A DNA stretch of 64,000 bases from Hydractinia symbiolongicarpus (lineage: Eukaryota; Cnidaria; Hydrozoa; Anthoathecata; Hydractiniidae). A program made the position numbers and the translations under genes. Of the stretch, positions 9,830 through 20,450 are shown one piece after another; within the stretch, counting starts at the first letter, position 1; the number at the start of each line of letters is the position of its first letter. The notes under the pieces were generated by a model. The model did not search any database, was not told where the DNA came from, and was given only the letters and a program-made list of their open reading frames with translations. The stretch spans positions 20,993,501 through 21,057,500 of the forward strand of contig NC_079881.1 in the NCBI RefSeq assembly GCF_029227915.1, in the 5' to 3' direction.

Positions 9830-10404
9830 AATCTCATATTGGGATTTTCCATCAAGAATAATTTAGCTGCAACAAATTTCGTCAAGAATAATGCCCAATC
9901 GGGATTTGAACGTTTACATGCATTAAACCATCGTCATAAGAAAAAGAGGTAAGAAACAATGATGTTTTGTTCTCATGTCAATATGGGCGAGAGATACTGG
10001 CGCCCAAACCTCCAATCCTGCACAGAAGTTCGAAATGGCGCATTTTTAACTGTTGTTCGTGCTGTTGTACTTTAGTCAACGAGTTTCAAAACTGTCATTG
10101 AGTAGCCGTTGGCATATTGGCATTCAAAACACTAGTTATTATTACTTGTACTTTGTCGGCCATATCATCCCAAAGTATGAAATATTCATTGATTAATCTC
10201 TCTCGTTTTCATTGAGAATATTTGGATAGATGTTCCCTAGTGATCATGCATTATACACCTTCTATAAAAAAATTTTTATAACATCACCATTTCAAATTTT
10301 ATAACAGAACTTATTGGTTATAAATTGTGTGTTGGTATTGCTGCACAGATTGTTCTAATAGCAGGAAATTATCTTTTTGAAAGCATGCTATTTCCAAAAA
10401 ATTT

Positions 10405-12294
10405 GAGTATTTGACAATTCAACAAAAATCATTCAAGTTGAATCTTCACCAAGATCAATATTATCGCTCAAATTTTTGCAGTATTTTAACTTTGTCTACT
10501 AAATCTAATCCTTGTGCTAATTGTACAGCACATAACGTTAAATTGAAATCGTCTACGGTCAGAAAGAAACCAAAATGCTTGAACCAGGAAAGTTAAAACC
10601 ATCTATAAAATTCCCCTCTCCTGAACTCATAAAATTAACCATTCAAAGTTATCATTTAAAGTGCAAACAACTAGCAGCTCAATTAGTGAAAATGAGAAAT
10701 GTGATCCAAGTTAACGGTGGCAATGTAAGTCGTGAAATAAGCTCTGATTTGGTTACCCTGTGTAGTGGTTGCGACAAAAAAAGATGTATCACTGTTTATG
10801 AAATTGTTGGGGAAAAGCGGCAAAGGTATTTTCAATCCTCTTTATTAACTAATGTCAGTTACCATCCAGTGATATTAAATTTTGTCTAAATCTGGCTGCA
10901 AAATCTTTTTCTGCTTATTCGGATTTGAGATATGATCCTAAAACTGGTAGTGGTATGCTGGTTTTTCTAAGCCTGTGAACACTTCCTGATTACAGAAATT
11001 ACATACGACCAACCAGGGGATTTAATCCTGAAGTTATAAATGATCTTGCCAAAGAAACTGAAAATTCAGGAAGATTTAGTATGGGACAAATATTCTGGTG
11101 AACTTATCGGCTTTGTTGATTTAGGTGACATTCATACAAACTTTGCCACTTTAAAAACCGTTAAAGAACTTGCCACACATGTACTTGTGTTCCTTGCTAA
11201 AAGTGTTGTCAATCCTTTTCTTGTACAGTATCGCAACACTTGCTACATCTATAATTACATCATATCAAATTATGCCTATGTTCTGGAAAGCTGTTCTTTA
11301 TCTAGAAAGAATGAATTTAAAAGTTATAGCGGCTAGAGCTGATGCTGCTTCACCAAACAGACGCTTTCTCAGAACGCAAATATTTTTACATGGTGAATCT
11401 GGCAAGGATATAGTTTATCGTGCTAGAAATACCCATAACAATGCCAACCGTTACATCTTTTTTTTTTTTTTTTTTTTTTTGTTTGCTGATGCTCCACATC
11501 TTGTAATAACATCACGCAATTGTCTCTCAAATTCTGTTTCTGGTCGAGCTACACGTTATAGGTGGAATAGTGTTTTATATTCTTTGTAGTCATGTTACAC
11601 CTGGAAAGTGTCTTAAGATTAGTTCACAAGTGGACAAACGATAATGTGCAATTGACATCTTTCTTAAGTTCGTCTTGCCGCTAAGTCCTAAGTGAAACTG
11701 TTGGTAGTGTTTTGAATTAATTTAGTCCACCTGAAGCAGCTGGTACAACACAGTTTTTTCTGATGTTGGATAAATGTTTTAATTGTTTGAACGTAAAGAA
11801 CACTGTTGAACATGAGTTGAAAAGAATGCCATTTCAAAGCCTTATAAGTCGGTTGATGATGTACGTTTTGCATGGTTGGATGATTTCCTTTCCTATTTTG
11901 CATTATGGAAAGAATCTATTAAAGAACGTGACGGAAATTTTACAAAAAATGCAATATTAAAGATGTTTATTTTTTGGCAGACACACGAAGGACCAAAAAT
12001 TACAGTCAATTCAATCAAAAAAGTTGTTAAATTCTTTTTAGAACATGATGTACCATATATTCTTTCAGAAAGATTTTGCCAGGATGACTTAGAAAACTAT
12101 TATTATATATTATTATATACTACTAAATTTGATCTCGTTAAGACAATCCTTCTGGAAAAGATATTGGGTATAATGATAATATCATCAAAGCTCAATTTCC
12201 GGTAAGACCAATTGCTGAAAATGTTCAGGGGACAAGCAGTAAATTTAACATCATTGATGACACTCCATTACCGAAAAGAAAGAAGACTCAGTAA
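10405..12294 (+). pseudogene. P-element-like (THAP9-type) transposase remnant
   Basis: Across frames the segment reads LTIQQKSFKLNLHQ...FPSPELIKLTIQSYHLKCKQ, then the RNase-H-like core. Core pieces include KIQEDLVWDKYSGELIGFVD, ATHVLVFLAKSVVNP, SYQIMPMFWKAV, FADAPHLV...RNCLSNS and CLNVKNTVEHE. The C-terminal part includes WLDDFLSYFALWKESIKERD and the RNase-H-like tail SERFCQDDLENYY, and it ends KRKKTQ-stop at 12294. The GELIGFVDLGD and FADAPHL...RN stretches are the regions expected around the catalytic acidic residues of P-type transposases. A T20 run at 11459-11480 and several stops interrupt it. No THAP zinc finger is seen at the N-terminus. Confidence 0.8.
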
Positions 12295-12798
12295 ACCCAA
12301 AAGATCGAGACATGAACTTTTGGATTTACTGAGTCACTGTCACAATGGCTATTCTTATAGCCACAAATTTTAAAAACATTATTTTTTAGCTTTATTCCGT
12401 AGTTCCTCTTATTCTGTGAAACTAGAAATTGGCTTTTGTTGATGGTTCACTCCAGATATGCTTATTTCATTTTTATTGTGGAATTAGGCAGATTAAACCA
12501 TTATACTCAAGCGTAAGTTTGTTCGTTTTTACAATATTTTTTTCTATAAATTTAGCGATTTAGCATTTTTCAAAAAGTTAGCGAAACATATTTTGGCGAA
12601 TGGTCTGATTTATGAATTTCAAATCCGCAAAAAAAGTTGTCACAAATTTCTTTAATAATAATAATTTGAAGCTGCAAAAACTTACTATGCAGCAGCAGTT
12701 TTTTTTATTTAGTAAGCTAAGCCGTTTTTTATTAAATGTATGGCTATAAAAATAGCCGTTGTGGCAGTTTTTAAATTTTATCCCCGGAACTAAGTCAA
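12295..12798. other. Spacer between convergent genes of the P-like element
   Basis: Contains the palindrome-like GGCTATTCTTATAGCC (12342-12357) and a dispersed repeat copy (12647-12745). It is not coding. Confidence 0.5.
12647..12745 (+). repeat. Dispersed repeat (TAA-rich start, GAAGCTGC...), copy 1
   Basis: Begins (ATA)n TTTGAAGCTGCAAAAACTTACTAT and runs through AGTAAGCTAAGCCG to ATTAAATGTATGGCTATA. A close copy with few differences is at 14858-14982, again preceded by a TAA tract. The class is unknown. Confidence 0.75.
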
Positions 12799-13918
12799 TT
12801 AGTGTCCCATGCCTTTGCTGCTGCTTGATTTCTTTGTTTCAGTTCTTAGTGATCTCTTTTTTGCAGCCTTCTTAGCAGCTTTCTGTTTTTCACGTATATC
12901 TCTTGCATATGAGAAGCTCCGAACTCTTGTATACAAATTGAGCATATGTTCCAAAAGGTTCATACTGACTTCTTTACTGACTTTTGGATCTATGGTATAG
13001 GAAACACTATTAACGTTTGAGAATATAGAACAGTTTTTGTACATAACTTCAACAAGATAATGACATTTTAAAGTTGTGCTAAAATGTGTAGTTTTGGAAT
13101 AAAAAATTGTTTGGAACTTCGAAAAAGATCTTGAATTTGTTTATTTACTCTCAACAATCCACCTGTATCCCGTATATTGATTAGTGTCTGCGAATCATCA
13201 CAGCCAATTTTGCACGCCTGTAAAATTAAAATAGCCTGCTTGTTGTAATCGGTACACTTCTTTGACGGAACGGAATTTTCTGTGAAGCTTATGTACAATA
13301 AATGCAACTATATATTGCAAACTTTTCAGCTCATTTTCAGAAATCGCTAATACAGTATCAAGAAGAGACGCCATAACTTAATCGGTTCCCGAGAGATGAA
13401 TTAAAATGTGATTAACAGTTAATAAAAAGATTATCCCCTAGTAACCCATAAAAATGTGAATAAAAATCCTCAGCATCACCATGAAAACTTTCAATCAGGG
13501 GCTTTATTTTGTTCCAAGGTTCGGCAGTTTTATCAGTTGAAAATGTAAATTTATCCTCTGAAAACATACATCTTGCTGATTCAGGTAAACATCTGTCACC
13601 AAAACATATCTCAGCACTTTTTTTCTTTCTTTCTTCTGTATGTAGCTTCTTTAGAATTTTTTCTTCTTTTGACAATTTTGGAAAGGACAGAGAAGGGCTA
13701 GTATCTGGCATTTCTTACAAGGCATTCTTAAAATTACAATGTCTGGTTAGACCACGTTGTGATTTCAAATCTTTTTTGCACCTTTCAACTTCTGTTACAA
13801 CAGCATCTAACAATGTGTTAAAATTCACATCATCTTCCAAAAAACCACCATCAATTAAAACAAATAAATCATCAAGATCATCTCCAGCCAAGTAATCATC
13901 TCCTAATTGTGCCGCCAT
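12799..13918 (-). pseudogene. Second protein of the P-like element (function unknown)
   Basis: Starts at 13918 with MAAQLGDDYLAGDDLDDLF, an acidic N-terminus. In successive broken frames it continues through SFPKLSKEEKILKKLH, CLPESARCMFSED, SFHGDAEDFYSHFYGLLGDN, DYNKQAILILQACKIG, TLINIRDTGGLLRVN and NLLEHMLNLYTRVRSFSYARD. It ends in a basic tail (KAAKKAAKKRSLR...KGMGH) at 12799. At least three frame changes are needed. I recognise it as the protein that accompanies the P-type transposase above in this kind of element, convergent to it. Its biochemical role is unknown. Confidence 0.65.
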
Positions 13919-14205
13919 TATTAACTTCCGTGCAGTATGAGAGGGTCGTCCGACACAACTTAAAGATGGATAACGATAGATGCGTAAACAATGTCTTTTT
14001 TCCTTATGACTGTGATTAAACGGGCCTTGAAAGCGCTGTTTACGACGTTCTGCGATAAGTCGGAAACGAAGTTATTTTTCGGATTCTGCACTACAATGTA
14101 ACCAAACCTTTCGGGTAATGCGCATGCGCATCAGAATAGTATAAATGTACGTGTTGCATCCTAGGCCAAGCCTGGGTCTTTGGTCGCGTGGAAAGCATCG
14201 CAAAC

Positions 14206-14856
14206 TTTCCATAGCCTTCGACCAAATGGTTCACAGGTGGATACATTGCAACGATAGAGCAGTAATTTTCTGTGATGACCAACTTATTAACAGTCCCGAG
14301 TCATATGTTTTCTTTTTAGAAGAACTGAGGTAAGAATATTTTAACCAGAATGAGTCAGCAAGGGGGTTTGATCATACTAGGTCTTCTCTTTGGATAGTGA
14401 CGACTTTACTTATTACCCCAGTCAAAGAAATATATATATTAGCAGGGGTTTTTTTGATCACAAAGGATCTTGTCTTTGGAGAGTAACGACTCCACTTATT
14501 ACCTGGGTTTATAACAAAGACTAGCACAGTTGAACAGAAAACGGTTTAAGTTTCTTTTAGGAAGAGAGGGATGTGGAAGCGAACCTCTTCGAGATGACCC
14601 AGCTGGACATCTAGGGTACTTAGGTTCAGAAATATGGGTCGAAACCTACCTGGCCTTGGTTAAAGTTCTGTTCATCTTTTCAAATGTGTTGTGTCCTTTT
14701 TATTTTTTTATATTTTTTTACTTAATTCCTTGTAAAAAGGGAGAATTGTGCTTTTAGAGGCATTTTCTCTAGAGGAGTACAACCTCTAGCTTATTTCCAA
14801 AGACCTAACAGGTTGAGTTCATCATTGCGGTGGCTTGCCACCTCAATTTATTTTAC

Positions 14857-14857
<1 letters not shown>
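14206..14857 (+). mobile_element. USP-bearing retroelement-like copy, family A copy 2
   Basis: This copy begins inside the USP domain (IAFDQMVHRWIHCNDRAVIF...ESYVFFLEELR, stop at 14333). It continues with two structured modules (14357-14423, 14441-14508), a partly deleted long hairpin (about 14569-14615) and the T-rich region. The 3' hairpins GACCTAACAGGTT and GGTGGCTTGCCACC follow. It is about 330 bp shorter at the 5' side than copy 1 (1504-2673) and otherwise collinear. The end is followed by a TAA tract instead of the TTTGTAAATT end of the other copies. Confidence 0.65.
14357..14508 (+). repeat. Two tandem structured modules (family A copy 2)
   Basis: Same architecture as 2057-2305. The first unit has lost pairing in the second hairpin (GGAT/CTTT) while the second keeps GGAG/CTCC and GATC/GATC. 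The decay in unit 1 fits an old inactive copy. Confidence 0.6.
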
Positions 14858-14889
<32 letters not shown>

Positions 14890-14982
14890 TTTACTATTTG
14901 AAGCTGCAAAAACTTACTATACAGCAGCAGTTTTTTTATTTAGCAAGCTAAGCCGTTTTTTATTAAATGTGTGGCTATATTC
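14858..14982 (+). repeat. TAA tract plus dispersed repeat, copy 2
   Basis: (TAA)n at about 14858-14889, followed by the repeat TTTGAAGCTGCAAAAACTTA... also present at 12647-12745. Confidence 0.7.
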
Positions 14983-15154
14983 GTAAATTGCCCAATAGTG
15001 TAATGGTGTTCTACCATTACACTATTGTGTATAGTTTTTAGTTGGCATCATGATGTGAGAGGGTATCGTGCCCTCCGCACATTTCGTTAACAGCATTGCA
15101 AGCACACATTAATCAATGTTATGAAAATTTGATTATAAGGTCAATTTTTTCATG

Positions 15155-15546
15155 GGTTATTATTTCCGTGGCATTACATCCACGAAGATTACCCCCACTG
15201 ACTTCAGGCTGGTTCTGACCCGCGGCTGGACACGACACGAAAGGCTCTCATTTATAGCTTTAAATTTATTTTTTGTAGTAAATTCTTTGTTGTAATGTTG
15301 TCGTAATATTTGTCTTCAGTTTTTATGTTGTCTATTTTTGTGTAGCGACCGTTAGTTGTACGTTTTGTATTGTGTAGAGGGTTGTTTGGTTCAATTACCT
15401 TGAATCTGTAGACTATCCTTGCAAAAAGGGAGGTCTTGCACTGCGTTTTGATCTTTAGAGGGTGTAACCTCTACAATTTTAACTAGAAGGGTCATTAGAC
15501 CAATTTCACCATCACAGCTTGCTGTCTTGTTATCTTATAATCAATT
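15155..15546 (+). mobile_element. Family B tail, copy 2 (5' truncated)
   Basis: Matches 7325-7830 in order: the CCGTGGCATTACATCCACG hairpin (here a perfect CGTGG/CCACG pair), CTTCAGGCTGGT, the T-rich block, CAAAAAGGGAGGTCTTGCAC and TTTAGAGGGTGTAACCTCTA. It has the identical end GCTTGCTGTCTTGTTATC..TAATCA. It lacks the protease and module region, so it is a shorter 5'-truncated copy with a small internal deletion. Confidence 0.7.
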
Positions 15547-15549
15547 TCC

Positions 15550-15792
15550 TTAAGCTTCTGCAAAATACCGCATACGTAACTCGGCACGAAACTCATTTTC
15601 TGTAATATCCAATAATATAATCCCAACCGGTTGTTCATCACAACTTTGAGGGGACTTATTTGGAAAAGTAGAAAGTTTTGGAAAAAATAAGTATTGTTTT
15701 CTTAATTGGCCCACTAATGTGAGTTGATGTAGATCAATTTTTTTTTCCACGGGACGTAAGCTATAAGGTCTTACCGGTAAATATATCTCCAT
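15550..15792 (-). other. Open frame of unknown nature
   Basis: Eighty residues from 15792 to 15550, starting MEIYLPVRPYSLRPVEKK and ending RMRYFAEA. It has balanced composition and no low complexity, so it could be a remnant exon, but I recognise no family and it lies directly beside a transposon tail. Confidence 0.2.
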
Positions 15793-16006
15793 AATATGTT
15801 GCCTCTGTTACGCCTCATACCAATTATTATGCGACATGTTACTGTTTAATTGAATGTATACTGATTAATTAAATAAATTTTTGTTTTTAATCTTGTATGC
15901 TGTTGCATGGGTTGCTATTAAATCTTTCGTCCCATGACAAAAAACTTAACTCAACTAAGGACTCAATATTTCCTTCGGTTTAACAATAACTTTCTTTTTG
16001 CACTTA

Positions 16007-16056
16007 CTTGAGTGGGTGGATGAGTGGGTGGGTGGGTAGGTAGGTATGTAAGTAGC
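16007..16056 (+). repeat. GTGG/GTAG simple repeat
   Basis: Degenerate (GGGT)n/(GGTA)n tract in intergenic DNA. Confidence 0.8.
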
Positions 16057-16114
16057 TAATCCCTTGAGAAGCGGAGATCCTAAAAATCTAGCTAGATATC
16101 TATGCATCGCCATA

Positions 16115-16430
16115 TGGCGCCGTGCTTAGTAGTTATAACTCTCGTACTTTGTGCGGAAGACCGGGTTTCAATTCCCCTTGTTGGCGATTCAATATTCTTA
16201 TCATAGCCATGGGTTAACCCAAGCCATGTGAGGGAAATTGGGGAGATGGCACAATGTGTGGGCCTTTGGATGTTGCAAGGATTTGTCTGGTAGAGCACGG
16301 ACCCTAAGTTGGTAAGTGGGTCTGCGTAGCTCAAAATGAGCATTAAATACTCTAGAAATCCCTATGTAAGGCATGGCCCCTCCTGGAAAAAATAGACAGG
16401 GTATTGTAGCTGTAAAAAATATTTGCATTT
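16115..16430 (+). repeat. tRNA-derived SINE, family 2, copy 1
   Basis: The head TGGCGCCGTGCTTAGTAGTT...GGTTTCAATTCC resembles a tRNA gene with degraded A and B boxes. It is followed by a body (GGTTAACCCAAGCCATGTGA, GGGAAATTGGGGAGA, TCTGCGTAGCTCAAAATG, AGACAGGGTAT) that is nearly the same as the copy at 46501-46850. The B box is damaged here (GTTTCAATTCC instead of GTTCGATTCC). Confidence 0.85.
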
Positions 16431-16999
16431 TGGTAAAGTGTGTGCCGCGGCACCTGACTTCGTCATTAAAGATCTTATGATAAAACACCGCTTATAATTT
16501 TTTTTTATGTTTTTCCACTCTTTCCTTAAAAAGTCTACTAGAATTATAAATAAAATTTCAAGTCAAAAATTCTAGTTACCTCTAGATGCCTGTGCAACAA
16601 ATACAAACATTTCTTTCACACCAATCAGTGTGTATTTCGCAAAAAGCCCTTACCAGGCTTTCCAAACTTCCCAGATAATATTTCCCTGCAATTTTGAAAA
16701 ATATTTTGGTCGTGATGAGATGTGGCTAATGTGTTCCATAGGCTGGGAGAGTTACGCATTTTGTTGATAAATGCCATTTAGTTAAGAATCTCCACTATTC
16801 TGCGGTGATGCTGCTGGTTCAAGTAGCTGTTCCTTGCTTTCGCGTTTTTAAAATGCTGCTCTATGGAAATCCACCTTCCCACCTGATCCAGGATCGTTTC
16901 GACAAAATGTCGTCTGTGTAGAGAAACGAGTAGCAACAGCACTTTACTACTTGAAGGATCAAGGTTCATTTGAATGAAAGCTTTCACATTTGGGGTTTC
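16431..16999. other. Unassigned sequence before the Harbinger transposase
   Basis: Probably the 5' part of Harbinger copy 2. A minus-strand frame (16778-17137, ending LNQQHHRRIVEILN) overlaps the transposase on the other strand and is probably not a separate gene, although it could be a relic of an element protein. Confidence 0.35.
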
Positions 17000-17700
17000 A
17001 AAGGCATTGGTATCAGTGTTGTTCCAATGTACATCAAATTCCCGACATTTAAAGATCAGATAAACATAGGGCTTTGTAAGTTTCAAAAAAATGAGTTTCA
17101 AATCCCACAAGTTATAGGACGTGTGGATGGTACACACATCCCTATCATAATGCCATCGGAGAATTCACAGGACAAATTTTGCTATAAGATGAAGTACTAA
17201 CTGAATTGTCAGGCAATTTGCTACGAGAAAGGCTTATTGATCAACGTCCCCTGGCCTGGCAGGATTTATGATGCTAGGGTATATGCCAATAGTAATGTAA
17301 ATAGGATGTTTGCGTTAAAAGAATTACCCAGCCCATATCTGGAACTCCTACCAGGATATGAACCAGTACCAGCCTTACTTCTTGGAGATCCTGCATACCC
17401 ACTTTTACCCAATGTAATAGAGGAGTTTGCATCGCCAAGAAATTGAAAGGAAATCACTTTTAATAATATGCTCACAAGTGCACGTAATCTGGTTAAGTGC
17501 GCTTTCTGGAGGTTGAAGGCCCGTTGAAGAATCTTCAACAGAACCGTTGGTGAATACAGAGCTCGCTACTAACGTCATTTACTGATGTTTCATGCTGCAC
17601 AACTTTTGCGATTGCAAGATTAATGGTGTCGACATAAATCCTGAAGCTATTCCAACGCAATTATTAATCGAAAATCGTGTTGTGGGCATCATGAAAAGGT
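17000..17700 (+). pseudogene. PIF/Harbinger DDE transposase, decayed (copy 2)
   Basis: Frames read IKFPTFKDQINIGLCKF, then QIPQVIGRVDGTHIPIIMPS (first catalytic Asp in the VDGTH motif), then YKMKY. Next come VPWPGRIYDARVYANSNVN (second Asp, DARV) and the conserved LPGYEPVPALLLGDPAYPLL block. A broken NNMLTSARNLVKCAFWRLKAR region follows, where the third acidic residue (normally in CAFGRLK-type context, after IE) appears changed to K. The last part is LHNFCDCKINGVD. Stops and a frameshift are present near 17200 and 17440. The accessory gene lies convergently at 17870-18405. Confidence 0.85.
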
Positions 17701-17869
17701 CGGTAAATTATACTCTTACTCCTCCGCACGTGATAAACGAATAAAAGATGTCGTATTTATGTAACAGACTGTAAATGAATAATAGAATTAACTCTTATAA
17801 TCACTGTATGCAAATACAAAAACATTATTCAACTCTGATTATTTTTAGTTGTCTGTAGCAGAGATACCA

Positions 17870-18405
17870 AGTCACTGTACGCATGTAGTTTTGATCTTCA
17901 AAATACAATGGATGATGATTTACTGGCTGATTGGAATTGCATTTCATCTGCCAGCATAGACAATCCTTTATGCCCTGACCAATATTTGAAGTCGATTTAG
18001 TCATTGCTTTGATTTTGATGTTGACTTGAATTTTCTTTCATCATACCAATCGCTTCTTTGTTCAATTCCAGTTACTTCTTTGTTAAGTCCACTTGTATCA
18101 TGTCGTTCCGGTGTGCCAAAAAATGTTTTTGCATCTTATTGCGTTTGTTGTCTCTCGGTAGCTGTTGTGGCTCGTTTGTTATTGCATCTGTTGTGTGATC
18201 AACATCTCCATCCACTTGACTATCTTCAACATCGTCATCATCAAAATCACTGTCACTAAATTGCGCATCTGTGTCTCCCAAACTACATCGCTTATTTGTA
18301 ACACATGTGACAGATGGCGAACCATCTCAAATTTCTTGTAGATCCAGATCTTGTCCCTTTATCAATGGCAGTTTTGATTTTCCAGATCCTAATTCTTTAA
18401 CTTTT
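17870..18405 (-). pseudogene. PIF/Harbinger accessory (Myb-like partner) protein, C-terminal part
   Basis: Reading down from about 18405: SPSVTCVTNKRCSLGDTD, an acidic run SDSDFDDDDVEDSQVDGDVD, then a basic section PRDNKRNKMQK and a glutamine/asparagine-rich end (MMKENSSQHQNQ). Harbinger elements encode a second, DNA-binding Myb/SANT-like protein, often convergent to the transposase, and this composition and position fit its C-terminal half. The upstream part is cut by a family A tail at 18406-18533. A stop is visible after VDLTKK. Confidence 0.55.
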
Positions 18406-18533
18406 AAAAGTGAGAATTTTAGAGGCATTTTCTCTAGAGGAGTACAACCTCTAGCTTGTCTCTAAAGACCTAACAGGTTAAGTTCATCATTGCGGTGGCT
18501 AGCCACCTCTTTGTAAATTATTTTCTTATTCTG
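18406..18533 (+). mobile_element. Family A tail fragment, copy 3
   Basis: About 125 bp with TTTAGAGGCATTTTCTCTAG, CAACCTCTAGC, GACCTAACAGGTT, GGTGGCTAGCCACC and the end TTTGTAAATTATTTTCTT. This is identical in layout to the last part of copy 1 (2569-2673). Only the 3' end is present, and it sits within the Harbinger accessory gene. Confidence 0.75.
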
Positions 18534-19828
18534 CTGTACCCGTTTTTTCTTAGCTTCGACAACTGATCCACTTTCCTTTTATATTCTAACAGCTCCTCTC
18601 GATCCATATAGTTTGATTTAAAGGATTACCTACTGTTCTAAAATCAAATCAAATAAGTTCAAACTGCGCACCATTCCCAGCCTAATATGTGCATAACACA
18701 ACAACAAGTCCAATTGGAAAACAAGCCCTCTGTAGGTCATGTCATTTTTATAAAGTATCAGATAATCTAATAATGTCTCTACCATGTTGACCACTTCCAT
18801 CTTTTTTCTTTTTCAGATTTTTTTTGTCCTCGTCAATTGATGTGCTGCATTAACCGTGGATAAGTTATGATCAGCAATGCGTTTCGGTTCTCTGTCAGTG
18901 GAAAATATTTACTTTAAGAAGTAGAGCTACTTATATTACTGGATACACTGTTCCCAATAAAATTATAATTTATTTTAAACAATTTTTTTTTACTTTTCCC
19001 CGCTGACTTCTCGATCAAATTTCCCTGATTTTATTTCATGGCCATTTTAGGTTTGCCAGAAAGAGTTATTTATTTAAACATGCGCATCGACTTTTTTCAC
19101 TATGGTCTTTTTACACGATGAATCCAATGAAGTGAAATTTCATTTCTGTCTTTCAAACACATGTGAAAATAACCAGTCCCTTGTTCATATAAACAGTACC
19201 AGTGTTTTCATAGCGCATATTAGGCATATTACCAGATCCCAAGCATGAGAAATTTCACCAATCCTCATGTTTCCACATTTATAGGTGTTTGTATCAGTAC
19301 AGCCGAAATCCATTAGCTTTGCGATCATCCCTGTAAAGGGGGTTATACAGAAGTTTTCCAGTGGCTTCTTATTCTTTGGAGAGAAACCTCCTTTTTTCAT
19401 TAACATCTCTGTCTTAAAAGGCTAGTTATATCTGCATTGCGATTTAGTTATCTCTGTTCTCTTATTGAGGTATGAAATTTTGACTTTGAGCAAAGTGAAA
19501 CCTTCATAACTTCTGAAAAATTCAATAAACTAAGGCACCTTTTGACAGAAGTATGGTATTTTTTTATCGATATAATCCTAGGTCAATATATAAAATAGCA
19601 CAAAAATAAAAATAAAGAAAATGATGCAAAAACGTATAAAATTAACCCTATCTTCACAATAAATGTCGCTGTATCTATAGCAAACAAAGTATACCGAGTA
19701 AAAAATATCAAGTATCTTCCGTCAAATATAATAATTAGAAACTGAAGTGAAAGTACTAATTTGCTGTTAAAAAACCTTGATTTCATTATATTCCTGCTCT
19801 GTCTTCCCCAGGTCCAAAAAAGTAACAA
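18534..19828. other. Non-coding stretch, no gene recognised
   Basis: About 1.3 kb. Minus-strand open frames at 19185-19406 and 19583-19828 show no family motif. Nothing else was identified. Confidence 0.4.
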
Positions 19829-20450
19829 CCAATGGAATAAAAGTGAGCAACTGAGTACTTAACATTGATATCATAATAAAGCATAATAGGAATACTAGGT
19901 ATATTTTTTAAAAAAGGAGGTTTGAGCGGCAAAGGAGTTTGGTCAAAGTTAATTATTAATTCGTTAGGTATTTTGTGCCAGGTTTGCAGTTGACAAATCT
20001 TCTGACAAGAGCGCTGGTGCCACGGGAATTCTGGAAGTGGTAGCGTCATCTTCCGTCCGAGGATGTCCATTGAGTATAAAACCTTTCTGGCCCAATCATT
20101 TGATAAGGACAAATATCCTCCATTTTCAACAAATAGGGTTCTATCCTTAGCCTGGCCAATTCCTCTTGCAACGACGTTAATGACGGAAGAGGTGACAGGT
20201 GCTCTTCTTAGTCTTAACGCACTGACAGTATCTATTGTCTTTTTCATAATTTCTTCTGAAAGCAATGTTGGTCTACCCCTGTTTTTCATGATAATTCCTT
20301 CGGAAAGATCAGTTTCTTTTGCTCTGTGGGTAACTTTTTTTTTAAATCTGTAATGGATTGCTTAGTCAAACGCGGATATTTTGTGGAAAGTAATCGGAGC
20401 GTGCTAGCATTTCCAATTTTTGCGGCATGTTCGCCAACTTCAAGCCGTTG
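19829..20450 (-). pseudogene. Pogo/Tigger-like (DDE superfamily) transposase, N-terminal part
   Basis: Reading downward: EHAAKIGNASTLRLLSTKYP and LTKQSITDL (a helix-turn-helix region), then after a frame change MKNRGRPTLLSEEIMKKTID, SSVINVVARGIGQAKDR, NDWARKVLYSMDILGRKMT, and CQLQTWHKIPNELIINFDQTP. The Asp in NFDQTP matches the first catalytic Asp of Tc1/mariner-pogo transposases. The rest of the catalytic core, with the second Asp and third acidic residue, is missing and the frame runs into unrelated sequence. Confidence 0.75.

Larger units (their letters stand above)
9830..14000. mobile_element. P-element/THAP9-like two-gene DNA transposon, decayed
   Basis: Two convergent reading regions, a P-type transposase on the plus strand (10405-12294) and a second protein on the minus strand (12799-13918), appear to form one element. 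A candidate imperfect subterminal inverted match is GTCATAAGAAAAAG near 9932-9950 against CTTTTTTCCTTATGACTG near 13992-14012 on the opposite strand. Terminal repeats and target duplications were not identified with confidence, so the outer limits are approximate. Numerous stops and frameshifts mean the copy is inactive. Confidence 0.55.
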
